64,000 bases of DNA from Shinisaurus crocodilurus (taxonomy: Eukaryota > Chordata > Lepidosauria > Squamata > Shinisauridae), in NCBI GenBank assembly GCA_021292165.1, contig CM037879.1:163610886-163674885 (forward strand), in the 5' to 3' direction. The position numbers were made by a program, and so were the translations under genes. Shown here in pieces: positions 1 to 10,584 of the stretch (within the stretch, counting starts at the first letter, position 1; each line of letters opens with the position of its first letter). The notes under the pieces are model-generated. The model ran no database searches and was not told the DNA's origin. It saw nothing but the letters and a program-made list of their open reading frames with translations.

Positions 1-420
1 ACCCTGTGTACTATTTGGAGCTGCTAAATGCCTCAGCAAAGAGGGCAGTCTTAACATGGCGCCGAAAGGATAGTAAAGTTGGCATCAGGCGGGCGTCAGT
101 GGGGAGCTTATTCCAATATTGGGGGGCCACCACTGAGAAGGCTGTCCTCCTTGTTGCAACCAACCGAGCCTCCCTTGGAGGTGGCAGTCGGAGGCAGGCC
201 CCAGATGCGGAGCGTAGTGTCCGGATAAGATTGCGGTTGGGAGAGGCGTTCTATCAGGTATTGCAGTCCCAAGCTGTGTAGGGCTTTATAGGTTAAAACC
301 AACACCTTGAATCCGGCTCAGTAACATATAGGCAGCCAATGCAAGCGGGCCAGAACAGGTGTTATATGTTCAGACCTCCTGGTCCCAGTTATTAATCTGG
401 CTGCCGCATTTTGCAGCAGT
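1..420 (-). mobile_element. L2-clade LINE 3' fragment (relic)
   Basis: Read on the minus strand, this stretch resembles the 3' end of an L2-type non-LTR retrotransposon: the last reverse-transcriptase codons and the 3' region that follows them. About 200 bp of it (from roughly 229) matches the better preserved copy at 20322-20640. Frames are broken by stops and indels. The match stops near 420, where L1-like sequence begins, so the L1 insertion probably truncated it. The window edge cuts the other side. Confidence 0.7.
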
Positions 421-2150
421 ATGTTTGTTATTTTAGAAACATAAAATGTAAAATGAAGATTTTACCAAAGATATATTTTTTATTTAGAATGATACCAATG
501 AGTTTAACAGAGAAGGAAATTAAAGAATGGCTAATAATAATTAATAATTTTTGTAATGGGAGGGGGGGGAAGCAAGGATTACAAAGATTAAGTGGTATAA
601 ATCCCAAAAAGGAGGTGGGCTTGGCCTTCCTAATATTAAGTGGTACTATATAGCTAATCAATTAAGATTTATAATGGATATTATAGCTAAGAAGGATAAT
701 ATGTGGTTGGAGTTAGAAGCACAGGAATTAGGAAATGGGGTTGAAAAAATGGCTCTTTTTAAAGAAAAGTAATAGCATGGTAAAAAGAATAGAAAATCCC
801 TCCTTGAAAAATATGATAGAGATCTGGAATAGAAATAGGCAAATCTTTATACCAGGGATATCCCCGTTAACCCCAGTGGTAGCTATGGAGGACCAGAAAA
901 CGCACAATATTTGGAAAGCTTATTTAGAAAAAAAAGGTTATCAAATAAATGGATTGGATGGAAAAAATGGAGTCTAGACAATATATAATTGAAACGATTG
1001 GGCCAGGCAGAATTTTGTGGTTAAATTTAATGCAATTAGATCAGTGGACCAAGAAATTGAAGAGGAGAAATGAATACGATAGGGAACTTACTGGATTTGA
1101 AAAGAAAGTGCTTCTAGATAATTTGTAGAAGGGAACATCTCTTCAAGCGGTATAACAAAGGAGATATATAAAATGATTCAAAAAACTGAAGGGCAAAAAG
1201 ATAATCTCAAGATGGTATGGGATATGGAATTTGGGGAGGAGACTTCGAATGAAGGGTGGAAAAATATTTGGGGCAGACGCATATTAAGAAACATGTCAGT
1301 AAGAATAAAAGAAAATTTCTATAAAATTATTTGGAGATGGTATTTGACTCCGGTAAGATTAAACAAAATAGATAGTAATTGTTCTCCATTGTGTTGGAGA
1401 GGATGCCAGGATCTTGGCACTTATGCTCATATGTGGTGGAGTTGTAAAAGTGTACTGGATTTCTGGAACAAAATTTTTCTAGAAATTTCAGAAATTATTG
1501 GTATTAATTTGGAGGTCTGTCCAAAACTAGCATTGTTATCAATAACGGAGAAACTTGTTTGTTCTCAAGAGATAAAGGAACTAATTGTAAATTTGTTAAC
1601 CACGGGGAGATTAATGATAGCAAGGAAATGGAAAATTCAACATCAGTTTTCAATTATTGACTGGTATAAAGAGGTGTGGGATATCGCCTTAAATGATAAA
1701 TTAATTTGTAGTATCAAATGTAAAAAGGGGCAATTAAAGAAAAATAATTTCAAGGTTCTAGTCCCCGCTTGGCCATGAAACTCACTGGGTGACTTTGGGC
1801 CAGTCACTTGACTCTCAGCCTAACCTACCTCACAGGGTTGTTGTGAGGATAAAATGGAGAGGAGGAAGAGGATTATGCCTTGGGTTCTTTTCGGGAGGAA
1901 AGGCGGGGTATAAATATAATAAATAAATAAATATTTGGGGACTATTCCTAGACTATGTTTTAGTAAAGGGGAGTAAGCCATGTCAAGATATGATGTATTT
2001 TTGGAATATTGAATAATAATGGATTATTATGTAGAAATTATTTCTGGGCCCCATGGTGATGGGTGCACTTTAGTAGTTATATGTATGTATTTTTTTGGTA
2101 TTTGTTTTATATAATGTTTGAAATAAAGTTACTTTAAAAAAAAAAAAAAA
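421..2150 (+). mobile_element. L1-like LINE, 5'-truncated 3' end of ORF2 plus 3' UTR
   Basis: The plus strand encodes broken pieces of an L1-type ORF2. First comes a segment with the L1-like order LPKIYFLF, then a G/K-rich loop, then GLAFL (411-653). A 201-codon open stretch (1173-1778) follows, with RWYLTPVRL, a cysteine pair (PLCWRGC) and HMWWSC, which resembles the C-terminal region of L1 ORF2. It ends with a polyadenylation signal (AATAAAG near 2123) and an A-run to 2150. Stops and frameshifts show it is dead. A SINE has inserted at about 1755-1933 and interrupts the 3' part. Confidence 0.85.
1755..1933 (+). mobile_element. SINE with L2/MIR-like tail, nested in the L1
   Basis: A short element ends in GGCGGGGTATAAATATAA followed by an (AATA)n tail. 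It contains the pattern CCTCACAGGGTTGTTGTGAGGATAAAATGGAGAGG. A partial copy of the same family lies at 14825-14951, and an antisense relative at about 23575-23765. It interrupts the L1 ORF2/3' UTR junction, so it is younger than the L1. Confidence 0.65.
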
Positions 2151-2153
2151 CCC

Positions 2154-2328
2154 ATAAAATGTATTATGTATAAATTGGCTTGTTCATAAAATCACCATTA
2201 AAGTTTATTTAAAACATTTAAAAATAAACCCAGTAAATTTGTAAATTATTGTCTGAATAAACTATACATTTAATATAACAAACTTGATAATTTTATGAGC
2301 AAACCAAGTTGTACATAATACATTTTAG
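2154..2328. repeat. AT-rich foldback with 39-bp arms
   Basis: The left arm 2154-2192 and right arm 2290-2328 are imperfect reverse complements (about 90% by eye) around an AT-rich centre. It starts just after the L1 poly(A) tract. It could be a small non-autonomous DNA element or an inverted duplication; no clear target-site duplication was seen. Confidence 0.6.
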
Positions 2329-2947
2329 GTTTCTATTTTATGTCTGACCAGAGGGAGCTCCTACAAGTAGTCTGTGAAAATTCTGAATCACGGTAGGAGC
2401 TGGAAGAAGCAGGAAGAGCTAGAGGCAGAGGAAGACTGGTTTAGCATCTATTCCTGTTTCTGAGAGATTGGTTGTGGTGGGGCTTAGGGAAATCTGGTCT
2501 GAAGGAAAAGCTACTGAGACCTTCTAACTTTGTTTGCAATCTCAACCTATTATTTGAAGAGTGACATTTTATTCCCTTTCGTAATTAATTCCCCTTAATA
2601 AACATCTTAATTTTAGTTCATTTTGGAAGGTTCTCTCTAGTGGTGGTATCAATTCCATGCCTATGCCACAGGAACAAGGCTACTCTTCTAGGTAGAGAGG
2701 GTTTATTTTGGTGGCAGTGGTAAAAGGTTTTATAGCTGAGGCTGCATTCTATAATGGTGAGGTCTAATTGGGAACTTTATTAAAAACTGGTGAGTTCCAT
2801 AGACGCAAGCCTCAAAGTTTTTGTTTATTAAAAAAAGAAACAAAGGTGAGTTAACCCACACGTTCTGTTGTATGTGGTGGCAGTGGCAGATTAGCCTATA
2901 GTGTTTTTTTTCTCACATGTCGGTTTTAGAACTACATTTATTGAGCT

Positions 2948-3488
2948 GGTTCGCACTTCACGGTCAATTCCTGGTTGTTTAACCCAGAAACTGGCAGCGG
3001 GGGGAGGGTGGGGGAGCAAGCAAGCTGCTTCCTGCCCACTTGCCACTTCCACTTTCAATTAACAATCCAGGAATGTCCCGACGGTGCATGCTCAATATGT
3101 TGGTGGGGGAGGGGTTCCTGCCCCAAATGCCTCAGCTTTAGAAGTTTCCCGAAGGGACCTCTGCGCAGGCCCCATATGTGTGATGCACAGAGACCACGAA
3201 GAAAAACTCTGGGTTATTTAAACCATGGGCTGACATTATGAATGAACCCAGAACTATGGGCTGTTTATGGGTTTTTGCCAAGCTACAAGGTGGTGGGCAA
3301 GAGTTGTCAAAAAACCAGCCATTCTACATGCCAGTACTACACCACCACAAAGGCATTTGGGATTCAGAGAGGAACCTGAAGAAGGGAAACAAACCACCCA
3401 GGATTGAGAAAACGAATTATGGTTTATTTGGTCATCTGCCAGACAAATGTAGGACACTGAAACCATGGGTTAGTGTTATGTGCGAGCC
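2948..3488. mobile_element. Foldback MITE of the AACAACCC/GGGTTGTT family
   Basis: The outer ends are inverted (GGTTCGCAC near 2949, GTGCGAGCC near 3480). Inside are repeated motifs such as TGGTTGTTTAACCC, AAACCATGGG and their reverse complements. The ends resemble those of the elements at 25576-26253 and 46600-47336. No coding capacity is evident; the 198-codon open stretch that crosses it has no recognisable domain. Boundaries are approximate. Confidence 0.55.
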
Positions 3489-4169
3489 AAGTCTTTGCCT
3501 TAAACATTTTATTCATCATTCTAAAAGAAAATACTTCATAATCCAAAATTGTTCCCATATTTCTGAAAACAAAAAGGGACCCAATTTTTCCCTAGGCCTT
3601 CATATCTCTATCCTCACATTCTGCCAACTTATTCTTTATTATTTGTTTCCTTTTCATTTGCAAAGTAATTTTTTAACTTACATTCCATGTCCAGAATCAC
3701 TCTTAGGGTTCCATTCGGGATATCTTAAAAGGAAAAAGTCAATAAAGTCATTCTCTGCAATGCACATGAGAAATGCTACGCAGCTATATTTTCTATCTCA
3801 GCACCAGATTTCTGAATACATAAGACTAAATTGACTATTGCATTTCACAACAAAGCTCAATAGGAAAGACTGCTAATACCTCAGCATTACCAATCTTATT
3901 TCTTTTATCTTAAAGTACTGTGTTCTTGAAACACACCAAGTAATTTAATTCAGATGACCAAAGCAAACCATCTTTCGTACAGGCAAGTACACAAGCTACT
4001 TTAGATTCCAGAATCCATTGAATACATACCTGGAAGTAAGTTCCATAGAAAACACAATGTTTACATTATTCTGAATACTGTATGCTATGTTTAAATTGAA
4101 CTGAAAGTTTTGTTTATGTCAATGGCACATCTCACTGTACCGCAAATTTACTTTTAGTTTTGGGGGGAA
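3489..4169. other. MATR3 intron, nothing recognised
   Basis: AT-rich intronic DNA of the MATR3 transcript. No splice-bounded exon, structural RNA or recognisable repeat was seen here. Confidence 0.5.
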
Positions 4170-4495
4170 AATTAGGGAGGCATGAGATTTCTAATATGGT
4201 GTTGACAGTAGAAATGCTTCTCTCACACCCAGATGACCACACCCCTTTCCCCTGCCCTCACACCCTTTCCCCAGACCAGGGACTGTTTGGTGGCTTCCTG
4301 GCTTCTGCATCCCCCCCCCCCCTTTTCTAAAAGGTTGAAATGCCTCTCCTAAGGCTTACTTACTGGGAGAAATAACTTTAGGCTACAATATGCTTGTATT
4401 CTTGGCATTTTGGCCCTGCCCACCACTGGAATGGCGTGAGAGCTTTTCCAAAATTGAATTGGGCCCTCAGGCTGAAAGAGGTTTGACACCCCTGG
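4170..4495. mobile_element. hAT-like element, end-truncated copy
   Basis: Over roughly 300 bp this matches the complete hAT-like element at 60022-60373, including the segment AAAAGGTTGAAATGCCTCTC, the block CACTGGAATG and the terminal TTTGACACCCCTG. The left terminus is degraded. A C-run (4309-4322) lies inside it. Confidence 0.7.
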
Positions 4496-6700
4496 GTTAT
4501 GTAAAAGTCCTCCTACAAAAGGGAAATGGTTTCAAGGAATGTTTAAAACCAATTTACTTTGCCTTCGAAGTGGTATACAAAGAGTCAGCTTGAAGATTTG
4601 ATTTATTATTACTGGAACTGTTTGAGTAAGCTAATTATTTTCAAACTTCATAAATGGAAACATTTGTTTTTTCTGAAATGGTATATTGCAATTATAATGA
4701 AAAAGGAACATTTTAAAATGTTGAAATCCATACATTTCGAGGAGTAGTTGACAACGTCGACTGTGTGTTGCTCCATTTATATGCTGGTTCCACTCCTGCA
4801 GCAAAGTACAAAGTCAAAAATGATCAGAAACACAAAGTTTTTAAAAAGCACACTCCAAACAGCTACAGAATAATTTGTAAGTCAACAGAAATTGAAGTGT
4901 AAAAGTACAAGGGATTGCCTTTATCTTAAGACCTGTACCATGATCAAAAGGGCACTGAAAGTGTCATCCAAACAAGGACTGGTTTGGAACTCAAATGTGT
5001 AGTGTTTTATCATGGGAAATGTGTAAATTTAGAGTTAAGTCAGCTATCTAAATTTCCTTTTTACATCCCCACCACCTTCCTCCATGCAAATATCGTATCC
5101 AGTGGTGGCTTGTGCTAGTGGAAAAGACCTCTGCTCATGTAAGGCAAGGCAGCCAAATTGTCACTTATCCCCCCTTACCTACTGCAGCCCTCTGTGCAAT
5201 AACCCATACTGTTCCAGAGAGTCCCCCAACCCTCAAGAGCAGCTTTTTGAGGGACAAGAGGGGCTGCAGTGGGTAGGGAGGATTGGCTAAAATCAGTGCC
5301 CCCTGTTACACAAGCAAAAGTATTTTTGCTAGCACAAAGCTACCACTGGATACAACCCACTGCTTATAGGACTTCTGTATTCTAAAGATAACAGAAATAT
5401 TAGAATAGGAGCTATAAAGATCTAAAGGGAAGATAGAAAGAACCCAAAGTACAGTCTGGCCATCTTTAACATGGAATATGCAATCTATTTAAGACATACT
5501 TCAAAAAACATTAAAACTGGATTTCAATATAAGTCTAATAGTAGGTTGCCTTTGGTTGATTAACGTACGCAAAAGGGCACATCCAATAAGACAGCTGGTT
5601 CACATTTCCAGGCTGTGGAAAGACAGTAAAAAACTGTGATTGCTGCACAAGTTCATGAGATCCTGCAGCCTGCCCCCCAATCCCTTATCCACAGTTAAGG
5701 GTTGGATTATGTGTATGCTGGCCCCAAGAGTCAATTAACTGTACAGAGTAAAAAATCAAAACTTCTCTGGTTACCCTTCTACCTTGCCTTCGCGGAATAA
5801 GCATTTTGCTAGTTTTTACCATTGTCCTCACAATTACAAATATTAACAGTGAATTAAAGAAACCTGCTGCTTTCAAGCAGATCTATAGGTGTTCTCCACA
5901 AGCACAGAATTTGGTCCCAAGTGCAGAATTCAGTATCTTGAGAATCTCAAACTCTCTCTTTAATTTCAAAGCAAATTTCTAGCCCTTATGGCTAGAAAGA
6001 CAGGGTTGGAAGAGTGTGGATAATGCTTGGTGAGATCTCAGAAATGAAGGGGCTGAATAGGATTTCCAGGGGTCTGTCTAGCTTAAGTACCTTAGGATTT
6101 CCAGGGGTCTGCCCATCCATAACCCCCAATACAGAATTATACAAAAACATGATAATCTGCTATATTTGCATAACATAGACAGGCCGCAGACTTCAAAAAT
6201 CTTGGCACAAGCTATGGGTTAACTCATGCAAATTTTAAAGCACAAAATATAGACAATGTTGCTTTTAGGGCATTTTAATCAATTATAGATTCTTGAAAAT
6301 AATTGCACATTTGAAATTATCTTGTAGCCATAAAGCATTTAAAATAAGCTTAGAAATTTAGAAGGCCTTCACGTCTTCTATTCACACATACAGGCAAATT
6401 AAACATTAATGGACTTCCAACACTTCTCTGAGAACATTATCATTCTCTGGGGGGGAAAAGATGCTCCTCCCAACTATATAAATGCCAGCACTCAAGAGAC
6501 CATGTAACATTTCCAAGCAGAGGATTCCAAGAAGACAGGAACTTTTCCTGGTTCCTTCCATGTCTAGATGCAGCACTCCTGTCTGACCTCGACAGATTAT
6601 ATTAGCTGTGATCTGTGGCTAGCAGAGGAAAGGGTCATGTCAGTGGTACTTTCCAAGCAGAGGGAAGTATTTTTCAAAGCCAACTGTCACAGCCCACTGC
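4496..6700. other. MATR3 intron, unclassified
   Basis: No exon, RNA gene or identifiable transposon. The only local structure is a short direct repeat of TAGGATTTCCAGGGGTCTG (about 6058 and 6091). Confidence 0.5.
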
Positions 6701-7110
6701 ATTGGTACTGTAGGGATGGGAGAAAATTTTGTTCAGTTCACATTTTAATAAGAACTGACCTAATTTGCACTCCGCAAAGGAATACGCAAATTGGAATGCA
6801 GTTATCCTTTGGGTTTTACACTTCACAATCGTGCAATGCGGTTCTCAATTTAAAAAAAAAAAAAAGCATGACATGCATTACAAAAATGCATAATTACAAA
6901 AAATTGTGTACAAAAATGTGCACATAAGGGAAAATAGCACTCAAAAATACATGTATTAGGGGAAACTGATAGGCCAAAATGCACGTATTAGAAATGCATA
7001 TTTTCATCCAATTTTTTAAAGAAAAGTTGCAAATTGATGCAAAAACTTGACAGAACAAAATTGTGAATGAAAAAATTTGCAAATGACACAAAATGAAACA
7101 GGCAGATTCG
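6701..7110. repeat. A/T-rich repeat of unknown class
   Basis: A 400-bp segment with recurring AAAATGCA/TGCAAATT-type words and A-runs (14 A near 6852). It looks like a degraded interspersed repeat, but I could not assign a family. Confidence 0.35.
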
Positions 7111-7289
7111 TCCAACCCAACCTAGCAGTCCTTCTACTTGGGACAGCTCAAATTTTTTGCTTAAATTAAGGAACCCCTTACTCCATACTATATTTCTGCT
7201 TAGTTATGTGTTTTTTCCCAGACAGATCAAACTATTAAGAAGCAGGCTCAAATCCCATTCATTCTAGATACACACCAAGCTTTCTAAAG

Positions 7290-7311
7290 TTTTTTTTTTT
7301 TTTTTTTTTTT
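7290..7311. repeat. Poly(T) tract
   Basis: An uninterrupted run of about 22 T, which could be the poly(A) tail of an old minus-strand retroposon. The flanking sequence was not recognised. Confidence 0.8.
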
Positions 7312-9642
7312 AATAGAAACTCTGTTTCAACACCTACTGTACAGGACTTAGAAGTTCCAAGCTTGAAACTCTAGAACAGATGCATCAGGTGTATATAGCT
7401 AATGTATGAAGCCCCTGTGAGCAGAGTAAGTGAAGACATCTGATGTTAGAATAAGAGATTTCCACCATTCAAGATAAACAAAATTAAACATGAAGCAGTC
7501 TGCTTAAGGGCATAGATCCATAATTGGATTTCCCACTTTTAAAAGAACTGAATGGCAGCCATGTGTCCCATCCTCCCACTGTTTTCGTGATAAAACTGCC
7601 CGCCAGGGCATGGGGGAATTTCATCGGGAAAACAGTGTGCTTGGGGCATGGAGGCTTTGATCCCCTGCCCTGCTGCCACATCTAATTTAGCCCCAACACA
7701 GGCATTTCTAGAAGCTTGGCTGGGTGTTTTCATCTAGAAGTTTCAACTGAATTTGTTGCCTTTTCTGCATCTTGTGTAGAAGACATAAATATAATACATA
7801 AGAAACCTGATCCAAGGCATTCATTTAATAGAATATTTCCCATAATTTGAAGTGTTCCTTCCATAGGTGGTTTCATTTATAAAATTTACGTTAAACCTCT
7901 AAGAAAGAAAACCTGGAAACTACCTATGCTAAAAGATTTCCTCACTTAAATGTATGTTTCATCCATCCCACCCCTATCTCAGCAGAAATATTTTGACTGA
8001 GTGATTAAATTGGTGATCTAGGAGCTCTTAATCCTACCCACTCAAAGGCATTTTAATATACATTTTCTTTCAATTACATGCAAATTCTATAATGGTAAGT
8101 TTCCTTCCGTTGTTGAGAGTGCAAACCTTATTCCATAGCAATTGCTTCTTCTTACAAGTCATATCACCACCTTTCCATTAAGATGTCTGTTGTTTTCATC
8201 AGTGTTGTCAATGTTTTAAAACATTATACGCATGATTCAGCTAAAGATTTTATAGTTGAAAATGCATTAACGTTTTATGTCAGTTACTTAACAGCCAAGT
8301 GACTAGATTTTTAATATGCTGAAGAGACAGATGTTTCGAAGGCAAGAGCTTCTGTCCAGAACAGTAAACAGGATTTAAGTGAAAAAGGGAACCTTAATTA
8401 CATAATTGATTGCCATAATTAAGATCTGTACTATTGCTAGTGTTTTAAATAACTGCATCTTTTAAACTTCTGTGGATTTGACATTCACCTCAGTGTAATC
8501 CACAAAGATGTTAAATTATGGCTGTCAAGAAAAGTGTAAACTTTCAGATGTAGAAGAATCAAGCAGAGAATTCAGATGAGCAAATACAGCATTTCAGTTT
8601 TTTCACTAGTTTTAAATCAATTTTGTTTCACCAAGATATTTCTCAAGACTAAGGGGCACAGGAATCTGCATTTCCCAGCAGTTACTGTGAAGAAAGTGTT
8701 AGTGACAACCCAATGAAACAATTTTGAGCACATAGTGTGCACTCTTACCTGGAATTTTTTGCAACATGCTTTGGAAAAAAAATGTGTAAGGACAGTGACA
8801 CCAATAGTCAGCTTTAGTATCCGACTGACAAATAGATGAACAGTTTGTAAAACAATTAGAAAACCTGAATAAAGTCATACTAGACACTTGCTATTTTGTT
8901 CGAGAACCGAATTATGAATAAAGAGTGAAGCTTGATCAAAATTTTAATAAGGATCTACTGTAAGTAGAGAATGCCAATAAGAGCATGATATTGCACAGCA
9001 GCAGCAGGCTGATGTTTGAGATTCTAAAAAGGGATAGATGCAATATGTAATAATAAAAAGTGAGTCTGAAGTGTTTAAGAAGGTTGTGAAAGGGGAGGAA
9101 AAAATGAGAAGTTTCAGCCATAGTATGAAAACAGTTTTTAAAGTGAATTTTACAAAGCAAGAATGAAGTCATTTAAAAATGTGAACTACAATCCTGCAAA
9201 TTTGCTCCAGGACTCTGCCTTAACACTCTCTGGCCATGGACAAGAGGAAAAAAGCAGAACTGTGCAAGGACGTATCTTAACTACAAATCAATTAGCAATC
9301 AAGACAGATGGGAAGGAATGCTGAATCTAGCCTTCGAATAACTGCAAAACAAAATGAAAAAACTACCCCAAGCTAAGTTAAGAGACTATGCAGATGCAAA
9401 ATATAAATAGTCTAGATGATAACTGACCTGGAGTTAAGCCATGTGGGTGAAACAATATATTAACGTAAAGCCCTGGTTTCATGTGTTTGCTAATGACGCC
9501 CTGAAAATTAACCAAATGTCCTTTCCACTTAAACTCTTTTGAGAACTTTGTGTAAGGTAATCAGAACACAGAAACTGAGGCAAAGAAACAAGCAATAGGG
9601 ACTACAACGTAAAGAAAAATAAACATCTGGTGCTTAACTCAC
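7312..9642. other. MATR3 intron downstream of the first coding exon
   Basis: AT-rich intronic DNA adjoining the MATR3 splice donor. The next coding exon should complete zinc finger 1 with the two histidine ligands. No such exon was found here or anywhere down to position 1. Confidence 0.6.
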
Positions 9643-10539
9643 CTTATTAGAATGAACAGGCATATCACAGATAGAGCACAGATGGGGATAGCCCTTCGGT
9701 AAGAGTCCATGGAAGTCTTCAACATTGCTATCTGGAGGAGCACCTCTTTTTTTCTCAAAGAGAGATCTCTCAGGGACACGACCCATTCTCTCATACTCAC
9801 TGTCAAATTTACGATACTTATGCGAAGTTTCGCCATAATAAGAGTCATCCCTACACCTCTCTCCATCTCTTAATCTGTCATCTTCATAATCCATTCTGTC
9901 ATAATAAACAGATTCTTGAGAACGACTTCCATGATCATAGTCAACCACTCGGTTGAGACTAGAACCACGATCGTCAAAGCTATCTCTTCTAAAATGCCTT
10001 TTCTCTTCCCAATCATCCCTAGGAACTCTGTATGGTGGCTCCAGTGCAGCTGATCTGCCATCTCTAGCATAACTCAGTGAAGGACCTTCTTCAGCTCTCC
10101 TCCTTTTAAGTTGCAGAAGTATTTGAGGCAAGTTTTCAGGAGTGATCTTGTCCTCAGGATAACGACTCAGTTCATCTAAGTCTCTAGCAGACAGACCAAA
10201 GCTGGCCAGAATGTTAGTGGCCTGCTCTGCATCTCCACGGTGCTGAGAAGACAGAGAGAGTGAGCCTCTACTTCCAATGTTAAATATAGACTGTAAGGCA
10301 TGGGAAGATGCACTAGCAGAAGACAGTGCACTATGAGATCCTTGTTGATTCAATGAAGAACTCATTCCAAGATTCATTAAGCTAGCAAGGCGCGCAGTAC
10401 CCTGGTTCATCCTTCCAAGAGATGCTGGCACATTTAAAGACTGGGTAGCAGCAGCAAGAAGGCCTATTCCTGCAGATAGGTCACGTCCATGACCTTGGGA
10501 ATCCCTACTTAGAGATGACTGGTGGAATGACTTGGACAT
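9643..10539 (-). CDS. MATR3: Matrin-3, first coding exon (residues 1-299)
   Basis: Matrin-3 is a nuclear-matrix RNA/DNA-binding protein that takes part in splicing control, RNA retention and mRNA stability. The exon starts at ATG 10539 with MSKSFHQSS, a start I recognise from vertebrate matrin-3. It reads 299 codons and ends in phase 0 at a consensus donor (AAG then GTGAGT; GT is the complement of 9641-9642). Visible features: a Ser/Gln-rich low-complexity N-terminus (about 1-100), a conserved block with [10 protein letters not shown] (121-130) and LLQLKRRR (141-148), and an Arg/Asp/Tyr-rich charged stretch (about 170-260). At the end is the beginning of zinc finger 1 with Cys288 and Cys291; its histidines must lie in the next exon. 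From memory, human Ser85, mutated in a distal myopathy, corresponds to Ser84 here because one alanine is missing near residue 24. The RRMs and zinc finger 2 are outside the window. The exon shows strong conservation and no frame damage. Confidence 0.97.
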
Positions 10540-10584
10540 TGCTGAACTATAGCTTGTCTATTATGGATCAAACGTTAGAGATGT
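10540..10584 (-). other. MATR3: MATR3 5' UTR part of the first coding exon
   Basis: A 45-nt leader lies between a good acceptor (CTTTCTTTTCAG, AG complementary to 10585-10586) and the ATG. It contains in-frame stops (TAA, TAG), so the ATG at 10539 cannot be extended upstream through this exon. That fixes the start. Confidence 0.85.

Noticed and set aside
3238..3834. 198-codon plus-strand open frame
   Set aside because: It runs out of a foldback element into AT-rich DNA, shows no domain and no splice context, and the composition is unlike coding sequence.
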